In this document: positions 15,830 to 24,680 of the stretch, one piece after another
Layout of the letters: every line of letters starts with the position of its first letter
Position numbering within the stretch: position 1 is the first letter of the stretch
NCBI RefSeq assembly: GCF_035984655.1
Contig: NZ_JAXCHT010000016.1
Location: forward strand, 30,628 to 94,627
Direction of reading: 5' to 3'
From: Actimicrobium sp035984655
GTDB lineage: Bacteria; Pseudomonadota; Gammaproteobacteria; Burkholderiales; Burkholderiaceae_D
Length of the DNA stretch: 64,000 nt
Notes under the pieces: generated by a model
Told to the model about the DNA's origin: nothing
The model's database searches: none
What the model saw: the letters and a program-made list of their open reading frames with translations, nothing else
Translations under genes and position numbers: made by a program

Positions 15830-18070
15830 TCAGGTGCTGCTGCCAATGTGCCACCAGCGTGGCAGCAGCGCGCGCACTTCCGCGCGCAGGAAGCGGTCGT
15901 CGATCAGCACCACAATGCCCTCGTCCGATTGGGTGCGGATCACCCGCCCGGCCGCCTGCACCACCTTCTGCAACCCGGGAAACAGGTACGTGCTGTCATA
16001 GCCGTTGCCCAGTTGCGCCTCGATGCGCCGCATGATTTGTTCATTCACCGGATTCACTTGCGGCAGTCCCAATGTGGCAATGAAGGCGCCGATCAGACGG
16101 TTGCCGGGCAGATCAATGCCTTCGGCGAAGGCGCCGCCCAGTACCGCGAAGCCCACTCCCTGTCCATCAATCGCAAAACGCTGCAGAAAGCGTTCCCGCG
16201 CCGCTTCGTCCATGCTGCGCTCCTGTTCCCACATCGGGATCTGCGGATGGCATTGCCGAAACAGGGCGGTGAGTTGCTGCAGATACGCGAAGCTGCTCAA
16301 AAAAACCAGATAATTTCCGCTGCGTTCGCCGAACTGTTGCGCGATCAACGCCACGATGGGCGCCAGCGAGGCGTCGCGATGCTGGTAACGCGTGGAGATA
16401 CTGCTGACCACGCGCACCAACAATTGCGCCGCCGTGAAGGGCGAGACGACATCGATCCAGCCTGCGTTCGACGGCAGTCCCAGCGTGTCGCTGTAAAAAT
16501 GCCATGGGCTCAGCGTGGCGGAGAACAGCGTGGTGCTGCGGCTGGCGGCAAAGCGCGGTGCCAGGAATGGCGCCGGGATGACATTGCGCAAGCACAGCAC
16601 CGAGTCGTGCTGACCGGTTTTGCTGATGTCAAACAGCGTGTTGGCGTCGAAGCTGTCGACCAGCCGTGAAAACTGCAATGCATCGAAATAGAATCGCTGC
16701 AGCACCGCATCGACGCGGGTTGGATTGTCATTGAAAAATTCACCGATGGCGCTGATGACCAGTTGCAGCGCCGCGAGAAATTTCTCCGGCGGCGCAGGCC
16801 ACACCTGGTACGGTGCCTGCTGGGTTTTCAGCAGCGCGTTCCATTGCCGGCTGAGGCGATCGAGCGGCCCGCGCAGAAGTGCTGGCGCGCTCAAACGCAG
16901 CCGGTTGAAGGCGCGCTGATCGAGCTCTGCGGAGTACATCTTGCGGCCGCGTTCGATCAGGTTGTGGGCTTCGTCGACCAGCACCGCGACCTGCCACTGG
17001 TTGGCGACGCTCAGGCCGAACAGCATGGCGCTGGCATCGAAATAATAGTTGTAGTCGCCGATCACCAGATCGCTCCAGCGCACCAGATCCTGGCCCAGAT
17101 AGTATGGGCACACCTGATGGCTGAGCGCGACGTCGCGCAGACTGTTGCGGTCGAGCGTGCCGCGCTGCACCGCGGCGGCACGCGCCTGCGGCAGTCGGTC
17201 GTAAAACCCCCGGGCAAGCGGACACGAATCACCGTGACAGGCCAGTTCGGGGTATTCGCAGGCCTTGTCACGCGCGACCAGTTCGACAACCCGCAACGGC
17301 AGTGTCGGCGCAGCCTGCCTGAGCAAGGTGACGGCGTCGAGCGCCAGTGCACGGCCGGACGTTTTCGCGGTCAGGAAGAAGATCTTGTCGAGTTGTTGGG
17401 CGGGGGCCGCCTTAATCAATGGAAACAGGGTGCCGATGGTTTTGCCGATGCCCGTCGGCGCCTGGGCCAGCAGGCAACGGCCACTGGTGGCGGCCTGATA
17501 CACCGCCTGCGCAAGCTCGCGCTGACCTGGCCGAAAGGTGGCGTGCGGGAAGGGCAAGGCCGTCCAGGCGGCGTCACGCGCGCGGCGGTGGACCAATTCC
17601 TGTTCGGCCCATGCCAGAAAGCGTTCGCAGTGCTGCTCGAAAAATGCCTGCAGCGTGGCCGCCTCGCATTCCTCGGTCAACACCGTTTCCTGCTGGGTGC
17701 CGATGTCGAGGTAGACCAGCGCCAGCGTCAGCGCCGCCAGGCCACGCTGCTGGCACAGCAGCCAGCCATAGATACGGAGTTGCGCCCAATGCAGATGGCG
17801 ATGGTTGTCTGGCATGCGGGCCAGATCACCGCGGAATGTCTTGATTTCTTCGAGCTGGTTGGCGGCCGGGTCATAGCCATCGGCGCGGCCACGTACATGC
17901 AGCTGGCGCCAGTTTCCGGCCAGACGGATTTCAGATTCATAGCCAGCATTGCGGCGGCCTGTCACCAGCGTGTGCCCGGCAATGCCTTCCTGCGCGGTCG
18001 GCGATGGTGTGAATCGCAAATCCAGATCGCCCTGCTTGGCCGTGAATTCGCACAGGGCACGAACCGCCAC
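15830..18070 (-). CDS. XPD/DinG-like Fe-S DNA helicase with N-terminal PD-(D/E)XK-like nuclease module
   Basis: A superfamily 2 helicase of about 746 residues. After an N-terminal module with the nuclease-like pattern GRADGYD...LEEIKT (D64, E75, K77, the PD-(D/E)XK spacing), it has Walker A APTGIGKT (204-211) and four cysteines placed like the XPD/DinG 4Fe-4S cluster (C271, C278, C283, C321). A DEAH box (366-369) and C-terminal motifs AFAEGIDLPGN and QAAGRVIRTQSDEG follow. It probably unwinds and processes damaged or recombining DNA. I chose GTG 18070 because AGGA lies about 10 nt upstream and VAVRALCEFTA is the usual start of this family; an ATG at 18130 would overlap the upstream gene. Confidence 0.88.
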   Translation of the reverse strand: MAVRALCEFTAKQGDLDLRFTPSPTAQEGIAGHTLVTGRRNAGYESEIRLAGNWRQLHVRGRADGYDPAANQLEEIKTFRGDLARMPDNHRHLHWAQLRIYGWLLCQQRGLAALTLALVYLDIGTQQETVLTEECEAATLQAFFEQHCERFLAWAEQELVHRRARDAAWTALPFPHATFRPGQRELAQAVYQAATSGRCLLAQAPTGIGKTIGTLFPLIKAAPAQQLDKIFFLTAKTSGRALALDAVTLLRQAAPTLPLRVVELVARDKACEYPELACHGDSCPLARGFYDRLPQARAAAVQRGTLDRNSLRDVALSHQVCPYYLGQDLVRWSDLVIGDYNYYFDASAMLFGLSVANQWQVAVLVDEAHNLIERGRKMYSAELDQRAFNRLRLSAPALLRGPLDRLSRQWNALLKTQQAPYQVWPAPPEKFLAALQLVISAIGEFFNDNPTRVDAVLQRFYFDALQFSRLVDSFDANTLFDISKTGQHDSVLCLRNVIPAPFLAPRFAASRSTTLFSATLSPWHFYSDTLGLPSNAGWIDVVSPFTAAQLLVRVVSSISTRYQHRDASLAPIVALIAQQFGERSGNYLVFLSSFAYLQQLTALFRQCHPQIPMWEQERSMDEAARERFLQRFAIDGQGVGFAVLGGAFAEGIDLPGNRLIGAFIATLGLPQVNPVNEQIMRRIEAQLGNGYDSTYLFPGLQKVVQAAGRVIRTQSDEGIVVLIDDRFLRAEVRALLPRWWHIGSST

Positions 18071-18093
18071 GACATACTGTCCTGGCGCGGCGT

Positions 18094-18603
18094 TTACCTG
18101 CCCGGTTTGCGGAACTCGTTCTCGATCCATGTCGCGGCGGTCGCCCGGGTGAGCTTGAAGGTGGGCATCACGCGCACCTGCGCGAGTTGTTCGCGCGCGC
18201 CGTCGAAGGCGCTGAGCAAGGCGTACGGATCGTCCTCGTCGGGAACGATATCGAGCGTAACTTCGAATTCGGCGGTGTCAGTGCTGACTATCACACTTTT
18301 GTGCAGTTGCGCATGCAGTTGCTGTTCATGGCGGCGCAATACTTCGGCCGCCGTCTTGACCAGCGTGTTGAATGCATTGGTGTCGAGCGGCTTGGGGTTC
18401 TTCTTGTCGCGTCCCATGGTCCATGGGCCGATCAGGGCCGGTTCGGCTTCACCTTCCTTGATCATGGCGACGGCCCAGCCTTCGTCATCGTCGTTCTTGA
18501 TCACGCGCGCGGTCCAGCCGACGCTGCGCCACAGGCGTGGCTCGTTGATATCGGCATCGGGATCGATGTCGGGCAGGTCTTGCTGGTCGGGGAGGTCGGA
18601 CAT
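18094..18603 (-). CDS. Unknown 169-residue protein upstream of the helicase
   Basis: A soluble protein with an acidic N-terminus (MSDLPDQQDLPDIDPDADIN). A folded region follows with several tryptophans (RLWRSVGWTARVIKNDDDEG, IGPWTMGRDKKNPKPLD) and a helical C-terminus (KLTRATAATWIENEFRKPGR). The ATG at 18603 was preferred over one 12 codons upstream. It is 23 nt upstream of the chosen helicase start, so the two are probably co-transcribed and may work together. I do not recognise the family. Confidence 0.78.
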   Translation of the reverse strand: MSDLPDQQDLPDIDPDADINEPRLWRSVGWTARVIKNDDDEGWAVAMIKEGEAEPALIGPWTMGRDKKNPKPLDTNAFNTLVKTAAEVLRRHEQQLHAQLHKSVIVSTDTAEFEVTLDIVPDEDDPYALLSAFDGAREQLAQVRVMPTFKLTRATAATWIENEFRKPGR

Positions 18604-18686
18604 GGGGGCGGGGAGGAGTGGAATCGCGCTTCGGATCAAGGCGTGATTTTACCGCTGTCGGAGCCGCTATCGTTGCGATGGCGGGA

Positions 18687-18717
18687 GAAAAAACCTGACG
18701 CCTGCCATGGCGTCAGG
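18687..18717 (-). terminator. Intrinsic terminator after the lipoprotein gene
   Basis: On the minus strand a perfect 9-bp stem (CCTGACGCC at 18717-18709 with GGCGTCAGG at 18702-18694, 6-nt loop) is followed by TTTTTT. It lies 11 nt beyond the lipoprotein stop codon at 18729. Confidence 0.92.
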
Positions 18718-18728
18718 TCAGGTTGCGA

Positions 18729-19304
18729 CTAGATGCAGTTGACCTGCACCGCGGTCACTTTGGCGCCGTTGAGGGTGCCCGCGCCGTTGCTGACGGTACA
18801 GACCTGGTTGGCGGGTTGCGCCAGCACTGCCACACCGTAGGTATTGCCATCGACCACGACCGTAGGAAAGACAAAGGTCGTGCTGCCGGCCGTCACGGCG
18901 ACCTGGTCGCTGCCGTTGGTCAGAACCAGCCCGGCGCCGGTCAGGCCGGCGACGGTGCCGCCGATGGCGAACGTATTTGCAGAGCACGTCACGTTGACCG
19001 ACGACAGCGCAATCCCGGTGGCCGTGCCGCTGGCGTTGGAAACGATACAGGTTTGGCGCGTCGGCTGGCTCTGCACCGTGACGGCATAGCTGGCGTAGGA
19101 GCCGATCTGGTTCGGAAAGGTGTACGAGGTCGCATTTGCCGGAATCGCGACGGTGCCGCCGGCATTGGCCAGAACCAGGCCATCGGCGGTCAGGTCGGTG
19201 ACTTTACCGCCGATGCTCACCGACGTGTAACCGCCGCAAGCGGCGAGGGCGAGCGCCATCGCGAAAACAGGTAACAGGCGCAGGCAGGATGGTATTTTTT
19301 TCAT
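18729..19304 (-). CDS. Lipoprotein with two tandem beta-like modules (paralogue A)
   Basis: A predicted outer- or inner-membrane lipoprotein of 191 residues. The start MKKIPSCLRLLPVFAMALAL leads to the lipobox LAAC, so Cys is lipidated. The rest is two repeats of about 80 residues, each beginning (I)GGxVxxLTxxGLVLxNG, passing through VxVxAxxTxFxFP and ending CTVSNGxGT...VxC with paired cysteines. The next gene encodes a paralogue with the same plan. The repeat style resembles cell-surface adhesin or sheath-like domains, but the function is unknown. A terminator follows directly. Confidence 0.85.
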   Translation of the reverse strand: MKKIPSCLRLLPVFAMALALAACGGYTSVSIGGKVTDLTADGLVLANAGGTVAIPANATSYTFPNQIGSYASYAVTVQSQPTRQTCIVSNASGTATGIALSSVNVTCSANTFAIGGTVAGLTGAGLVLTNGSDQVAVTAGSTTFVFPTVVVDGNTYGVAVLAQPANQVCTVSNGAGTLNGAKVTAVQVNCI

Positions 19305-19341
19305 GGATGACTCCGGAATGGGGGAAGTGGGGCGCGACAGT

Positions 19342-19926
19342 TTATTGACAGGCGACCAGCAGGTTGGTGACGTCATCGGCGACCACTGTGCCGACGCCAT
19401 TTTGCACCGTGCAGGCCAGGCCTGTCGGCTGCGCCAGGACAGTGACGCCATACGACTTGCCACGACCGACCTTGACCGGCATGACAAACGTGGTGCTGTT
19501 GGCGGGCACGTTGAGTGCATCCGCGCCATTGACCAGAGTCAGCCCGGCACTGGTCAAGCCCGTTATGGTGCCGCCGACGTTTTGGTTCGGCACGCAGGTC
19601 ACGACCAGATTGTTGATGTCGCTGTTGGAGGCGACCCCGGTGTAGTTGGTCACGGTGCAGGTGAGGCCGACTGGCTGGGTTGTGACGCCGACGATGTAGG
19701 CGGAGCCGACCGGAATGCGCGACGGGAAGTTGAAGGTGGTTGTGGTCGGCGTCAGCGTCACGCTGGCCACGTTGTCCGACAGGACCAGTGTGCCGCTGGT
19801 CAGTCCGGTGACATTGCCGCCGAGTGCGACACTGACGTTGTTGCTGGAGCCGCCGCCGCAGGCGCTCAAGGCAGCGGTGAGTGCCAGCGCGAAGAGTGCC
19901 CGAAAAATCCCGATTGGTGCGTTCAT
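19342..19926 (-). CDS. Lipoprotein with two tandem beta-like modules (paralogue B)
   Basis: A 194-residue lipoprotein. The start MNAPIGIFRALFALALTAAL gives a signal peptide and lipobox LSAC followed by GGGSS. Two modules follow that match those of the downstream gene (LGGNVTGLTSGTLVLSDN, VGGTITGLTSAGLTLVNGAD), each with a C...C pair near its end. The upstream in-frame extension has no lipobox and was rejected. The 37-nt spacing to the second gene and the shared terminator suggest a two-gene operon arising from duplication. Confidence 0.85.
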   Translation of the reverse strand: MNAPIGIFRALFALALTAALSACGGGSSNNVSVALGGNVTGLTSGTLVLSDNVASVTLTPTTTTFNFPSRIPVGSAYIVGVTTQPVGLTCTVTNYTGVASNSDINNLVVTCVPNQNVGGTITGLTSAGLTLVNGADALNVPANSTTFVMPVKVGRGKSYGVTVLAQPTGLACTVQNGVGTVVADDVTNLLVACQ

Positions 19927-20264
19927 ATGTTTTCCAGAAAAGGTGAAAGTCGCATCGATGGTCCGATGGTTGCAGTGCAGCGTACGCCGCCGGTCGTCGA
20001 TCTTTTGCGGCTGCGACATCGTCACACACAATACCGCCGCTACTGCGTGTGTCAGCGAACAGAATTGGCGCTGTGATGGTAACGGTTTGTCCCGCCGAGC
20101 GGGGATTTCAAGATTGAAAGATTGGAAATACTTACATCCGATTACAAAAAAATGTCGCCGCGAAATCGGCAACGGGCCGCGATCCGTTTTAATGACGGCA
20201 ACCATGCGGATGGCCGCGCACACGCGCATAATCCGGTGGTATCAACGCACTTTGGGAGAGCAAC
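19927..20264. other. Divergent intergenic region, no gene seen
   Basis: About 340 nt between the divergent lipoprotein pair (-) and the secreted Gly/Tyr-rich protein (+). It should hold promoters for both. No convincing open frame, RNA hairpin or repeat is visible. Confidence 0.5.
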
Positions 20265-20687
20265 ATGAAAGCACTTCGAACAGGTCTGGTCGCCTGCATT
20301 CTGATTGGCAGCACGCTTGCCACCAGCGTCCAGGCCGACCCGCATCATTATCGCGGCGGTGGCTACGGTCACGGTCACGGCGGCTGGGGTTGGGGCGGTG
20401 TCGGGCTGGGTCTGGTGGTCGGCGCGGCGCTGTTCGCACCCTCGTATTACGCCCAGCCCTATGCGCCGTACGCCTATTATCCGTACGCGCCGGTGGTAGT
20501 GACACCCGCGCCGCAGGTCACTTACGTAGAGAGCACGCCGCAACAATGGCCGCAGGCCGGTTCCGCACCGGGGCCGTCCGGCTACGAGTATTACTGCAAC
20601 AATCCCGATGGCTACTATCCGTTCATCCGTCAGTGCAACAGTGGCTGGCGGCAGATTGTGCTTGACCAGGCGCCGCGCTCACGCTGA
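20265..20687 (+). CDS. Secreted Gly/Tyr-rich small protein
   Basis: A 140-residue exported protein. The signal peptide MKALRTGLVACILIGSTLAT ends near VQA-DPHH. It is followed by a His/Gly stretch (HHYRGGGYGHGHGG), a hydrophobic glycine-rich helix (VGLGLVVGAALFAP), a Tyr/Pro/Ala-rich segment (YYAQPYAPYAYYPYAP) and a C-terminal motif YYCNNPDGYYPFIRQCNSGW. That last motif, with two cysteines, recurs in many proteobacterial envelope proteins of unknown role. It overlaps the next (convergent) gene by 9 nt at the 3' ends. An envelope or surface-layer role is an inference. Confidence 0.82.
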   Translation: MKALRTGLVACILIGSTLATSVQADPHHYRGGGYGHGHGGWGWGGVGLGLVVGAALFAPSYYAQPYAPYAYYPYAPVVVTPAPQVTYVESTPQQWPQAGSAPGPSGYEYYCNNPDGYYPFIRQCNSGWRQIVLDQAPRSR

Positions 20688-23339
20688 TTGCAGATCCAGG
20701 CGTAGCGCAATCAGCGCCTCGCCCGGCACTGGCGTGGCGCTGAAGCCCAACGTTTGCGCCAGTCGCAACAGACCCTGATTGCCCGACATGGTCTCGCCGA
20801 CCATGTAACGGGTACCGCGGTTGCGGCAGTAGGCAATCAATTGTTCCATCAATAATCGCCCCAGGCCGAGTCCCTTGATGTCGCTGCGTACGATGACGGC
20901 AAATTCGGCCTCCAGATTATCCGGATCGGCCACCGCGCGCGCCACTCCCAAGGTTTCCGGTTGGCCGCTGGCGTCCGGCCGGGTGGCGATGAACGCCATT
21001 TCGCGGTCGTAATCGATCTGGGTCAGGCGCGCCACTTGCGGACCCTGCAATTCACGCAAGCTGGAAAACGCGCGGTTGCGCACGTCCGCCGAACTTAAGT
21101 GGTTGAAGAACACCAGATGCGCCGCGCCATCTTCGGGCTTGATCGGACGAATGCACAAGGCCTCGCCATGCCAGTCAATGGTCTGTTCCAGCGCCTGAGG
21201 ATAGGCACGAATCGCCAGCCTGGCGTGACCGCTGGCGGGCGCCGCCGGGGCCACCCGCATGCGCGCATCCAGTGCGATGACGCCATCGGCGTCGGCCAGC
21301 AGCGGGTTGATGTCGAGTTCCTGCAGCTCCGGCAATTCCTCGGTCATTTGCGAAATCTGGATCAGCGTGCGCAGGATGGCGTCCAGATTGGCGGCCGGGC
21401 GATCCCGATAGCCAGCCAGCAAACGCGACACCCGGGTGCGCGCCACCATGTCGCCGGCCAGCACCGAATTCAGTGGTGGCAACCCGACGGCGTGGTCGTC
21501 CAGCAGTTCGACCGCAACGCCGCCCTGGCCAAACAGGATTGCCGGACCAAACACCGGATCGGTAGTGACTCCCATGATCAGTTCATGCGACAGCGGACGA
21601 CGTGCCATTGCCTGCACGGTAAAGCCCTGCAGATCAGCGTGCGGCAGCAGCGCACCCAGGCGCTGCTGCATCGCTGTGGCAGCATCGCGCACCGCCGCGG
21701 CCGAGGTCAGGTCGAGCACCACGCCGCCGACATCCGACTTGTGCGAGATCTGCGGCGAGAGAATCTTGAGGGCCACCGGAAAGCCGATCTCCTGTGCGCT
21801 GGCAACGGCGCCATCGACATCTGCCGCAGAGCGGGTCGCGACCACAGGTACACCGTAGGCAGCCAGCACGGTGCGGGTTTCCGTCTCCGACAGCAGGGTA
21901 CGTCCGTCCGCCAGCGCGGCATGCAGGATGCTGCGCGCACGCAGGCGATCCGGCGTGAAGGGATCGGACACGGCAGCCGGTACCTCCATGAGCAATTGCT
22001 GGTTTTGCCGGTAGTCGACCAGTTGCATGAATCCACGCACGGCTTCTTCGGGCGTTCGGTACGTCGCGATGCCGGCATCGGAAAATATCTTGCGCGCTTC
22101 GGCAACGGTCGCGCCGCCCAGCCAGCAGGCCAGCACAGGGCGTTCCGATTTCAGCAGCACCGGTGCCAGCGCGCGCGCAATCTCCGTGCTTGACACCAGC
22201 GCGGTGGGGGCGTGAATGAACAGGATCGCATCCGACTGCGGCTCCTTTTGCAGGATGTCGAGCGTGGCACAGTAGCGTTCGACCGGGGCGTCGCCGCCGA
22301 TGTCGACCGGGTTCGCATGCGACCAGCCGGCCGGCATCACCGCATCCAGTTGCGCCAGCGTAGCGGGCGCCAGCGTGGCGAGGCTGCCGTGCAGGTCAAT
22401 CAACGCATCGGTGGCCATCACCCCGGGGCCGCCGCCATTGGTCAGGATAGTCAGGTGCCGTCCATGCATCGGCCGCGCATGGGCCAGCGTCTCGACTGCG
22501 CCGAACAGCGCCTCGGTGGAAAACACCCGCAACATCCCGGCACGCCGGATGGCGGCGTCGACCACATCGTCGGCGCCCGCCAGCGCGCCGGTGTGCGATG
22601 CGGCCGCCTGCGCGCCCTCCGCCATGCGGCCGGCCTTGATGATCACCACCGGTTTGCCGCGCGCGGCGCTGCGCGCAGCCGACATGAATTTGCGGGCGTC
22701 GCGCACATCTTCGATGTACAGCAGGATGGCGTGGGTGTCGCCATCGCGGGCCAGGAAATCGAGCAGATCGCCAATGTCGATGTCGGCGCTGTCGCCTAGC
22801 GCAATGAATTTGGAAAAGCCGATGCCGCGGGTGTTGGCCCAGTCCAGCACGCCCGTCATCAGTGCGCCGGATTGCGATACGAAGGCCAGCTTTCCCGGCA
22901 GCGCGGCCGCGTGCGCAAAACTGGCATTGAGACCGATGCCGGGCACCAGCAAACCAACCGAATTCGGACCCAGGATGCGCAACAGATGCGGTTTGGCCGC
23001 GCGCAGCATCTCCATGCGCAGTCGACCCATGCCGGTGGTCATCACGATGACCGCCTTGCAACCGCGCTCACCCAGTTCGGCAATCAACGCGGCAACCGTG
23101 TCGGGTGGCGTGCAGATGATCGCCAGATCGGGCACCTGCGGCAGCCGCGCCACGCTATGCCAGACCGGCAGGCCCTCCAGCACGTCATACTTCGGATTGA
23201 CCGGCAGGATCACGCCGCCGAAACCGGCTGTCACCAGATTGTGCAACACGGTCGCGCCGACACTGTGCGGGCGCAGCGACGCGCCAATCACCGCGACCGA
23301 GTTCGGATTGAACAGTTGCTGGAGGTTGCGGATGCTCAT
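20679..23339 (-). CDS. ADP-forming acyl-CoA synthetase fused to GNAT acetyltransferase
   Basis: An 886-residue fusion. Residues about 1-450 are CoA-binding and succinyl-CoA-ligase-like (FNPNSVAVIGASLRPHSVGA, then FVSQSGALMTGVLDWA with the phospho-histidine region ASHTGALAGADDV). Residues about 470-690 form an ATP-grasp domain (FPVALKILSPQISHKSDVGG). The C-terminal 165 residues are a GNAT domain with acetyl-CoA loop GLGLGRLLMEQLI. Such proteins either make acetyl-CoA with ADP release or act as protein lysine acetyltransferases (Pat-like); the sequence does not decide between these. It stands alone on the minus strand. Confidence 0.93.
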   Translation of the reverse strand: MSIRNLQQLFNPNSVAVIGASLRPHSVGATVLHNLVTAGFGGVILPVNPKYDVLEGLPVWHSVARLPQVPDLAIICTPPDTVAALIAELGERGCKAVIVMTTGMGRLRMEMLRAAKPHLLRILGPNSVGLLVPGIGLNASFAHAAALPGKLAFVSQSGALMTGVLDWANTRGIGFSKFIALGDSADIDIGDLLDFLARDGDTHAILLYIEDVRDARKFMSAARSAARGKPVVIIKAGRMAEGAQAAASHTGALAGADDVVDAAIRRAGMLRVFSTEALFGAVETLAHARPMHGRHLTILTNGGGPGVMATDALIDLHGSLATLAPATLAQLDAVMPAGWSHANPVDIGGDAPVERYCATLDILQKEPQSDAILFIHAPTALVSSTEIARALAPVLLKSERPVLACWLGGATVAEARKIFSDAGIATYRTPEEAVRGFMQLVDYRQNQQLLMEVPAAVSDPFTPDRLRARSILHAALADGRTLLSETETRTVLAAYGVPVVATRSAADVDGAVASAQEIGFPVALKILSPQISHKSDVGGVVLDLTSAAAVRDAATAMQQRLGALLPHADLQGFTVQAMARRPLSHELIMGVTTDPVFGPAILFGQGGVAVELLDDHAVGLPPLNSVLAGDMVARTRVSRLLAGYRDRPAANLDAILRTLIQISQMTEELPELQELDINPLLADADGVIALDARMRVAPAAPASGHARLAIRAYPQALEQTIDWHGEALCIRPIKPEDGAAHLVFFNHLSSADVRNRAFSSLRELQGPQVARLTQIDYDREMAFIATRPDASGQPETLGVARAVADPDNLEAEFAVIVRSDIKGLGLGRLLMEQLIAYCRNRGTRYMVGETMSGNQGLLRLAQTLGFSATPVPGEALIALRLDLQSA

Positions 23340-23443
23340 CTTCGGCTTTCGGCTGACATGATCCAGCGATGATTACATACCTGCCGCGCCAAATCCTTAT
23401 TACACTGCGCCCCTATCCCGTTTTTTACTGTTGGAAGTCCGTC

Positions 23444-24067
23444 ATGCTCATCATCACCATCAAACAAGGCAAGGAAAAAAGCCTGCTGGAACGCGATCCG
23501 TGGATCTACGCCTCGGCGGTCGAACGCGTCGATGGCAAACCGCAAGAAAAAATGACCGCCGGAATTACTGCGCTGGTGCATTCATCGTCGGGCCAATTCC
23601 TGGCGCGCGCGGCCTACAACTCGAAATCGCAAATTCGCGCGCGGGTCTGGAGTTTCGATCCGGCCGAAGCGGTCGATCATGCGCTGATCAAGCGCCGCGT
23701 CAAGGCGGCGGTCGCCAAGCGCATCGGCAAGAAAGGCCAGCCGATTCATCTGGTGCTGGGCGACGAAGACGGCTTGTCCGGGCTGGTGGTGGATTGGTAC
23801 AGCGGCATCAACGGCTATCTGGTGTGCGAGTTCCAGTCGGCCGGCGTGGATGCGTGGAAAGTGCCGATCGTGCAGGCGCTGATGGCCGAGACGGGCTGCG
23901 GTAACGTGTTCGAGCGTGCCGATGCGCTGCTGCGCAAGGGCGAGGGATTGCTGGTGAAATCCGGTGTACTGGCCGGCGAGGCGCCGCCCGACGCCATCGC
24001 AGTGACTGAAAAAGGCGTCAGCACCATGGTCAACATCAAGACCGGGCGCAAGGCCAAGTCGGTCTAG
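23444..24067 (+). CDS. RlmI-like protein lacking the methyltransferase domain
   Basis: The 207-residue product matches the N-terminal half of RlmI/YccW 23S rRNA cytosine methyltransferases. It has a PUA domain (IKQGKEKSLLERDPWIYASA, then FLARAAYNSKSQIRARVWSF) and the linker domain (VLGDEDGLSGLVVDWYSGIN, RKGEGLLVKSGVL). It stops at VNIKTGRKAKSV, just where full-length RlmI reads VDIQHGHKTG before its SAM-binding Rossmann fold. No remnant of that fold follows; the next gene is on the opposite strand. It cannot methylate by itself and is either an RNA-binding relic or a decayed gene with an intact frame. The start MLIITIKQGK was preferred over an upstream one outside the homology. Confidence 0.85.
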   Translation: MLIITIKQGKEKSLLERDPWIYASAVERVDGKPQEKMTAGITALVHSSSGQFLARAAYNSKSQIRARVWSFDPAEAVDHALIKRRVKAAVAKRIGKKGQPIHLVLGDEDGLSGLVVDWYSGINGYLVCEFQSAGVDAWKVPIVQALMAETGCGNVFERADALLRKGEGLLVKSGVLAGEAPPDAIAVTEKGVSTMVNIKTGRKAKSV

Positions 24068-24073
24068 CGACGG

Positions 24074-24436
24074 TTATTTGGCAGAAGCGTCGATATCGGC
24101 CAGCGATTCGCGGCCACGCTGGGTGATCTCGAAGCTGCCGTCGTCATTCCGCGTGATGTGGCCTTTCTTGCCAAGAAATAGTGACACGTCGGCCGCCAGC
24201 GCGGTCAGCGGATCGGTCGACACCGCGCGCAGTCCCTCGATGCATTGCCGCAGGAACAGGGTCTGCTGGCCCTTTTCGGTCAGCATCAGGTGGCCGTCCT
24301 TGGCGTGACTGATGAATTTCAGTCCGTTGAGTTTTTTGGAATTGCGGGCAATGCAGGCACTGGGCCGTTCGCCGCGGGACGCTTTGCCGATCTGGTTGAG
24401 TGCTTCGTATTCGTCGGTGGTCAAACGGTCGTCCAT
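24074..24436 (-). CDS. Unknown 120-residue protein, possible winged-helix fold
   Basis: A small soluble protein starting MDDRLTTDEYEALNQIGKAS. It shows alternating helix and strand segments (LKFISHAKDGHLMLTEKGQQ and GHITRNDDGSFEITQRGRES), which look like two winged-helix-type beta wings preceded by helices, but I recognise no named family. The chosen ATG removes a 43-residue low-quality extension. It converges with the RlmI-like gene, 6 nt apart. Confidence 0.7.
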   Translation of the reverse strand: MDDRLTTDEYEALNQIGKASRGERPSACIARNSKKLNGLKFISHAKDGHLMLTEKGQQTLFLRQCIEGLRAVSTDPLTALAADVSLFLGKKGHITRNDDGSFEITQRGRESLADIDASAK

Positions 24437-24680
24437 GATGTGTCCTGTGAAGAGTGCGGGTGGGTCTGGTGCGCATGGTACGCGCCGGGCCGGGTAGCGG
24501 CAAGCCACGGCTGGTTGAATTATCCCGGCTGGCATGTAATGCTGTGGTGCACAATGTGCGTTCACGTACCGACGTCGTGACGCATATCATTCATACCTGC
24601 AATGGCACGGTCGGGCATGCGCGGCGGCATTCGCCGTATCGCATCGCGCGCCTGTCGTGCATCTCCAGGAGCATCGGCCC

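Noticed and set aside
16763..18646. Plus-strand open frame of 627 codons antisense to the helicase
   Set aside because: No recognisable domain, and it runs through two real genes on the opposite strand.
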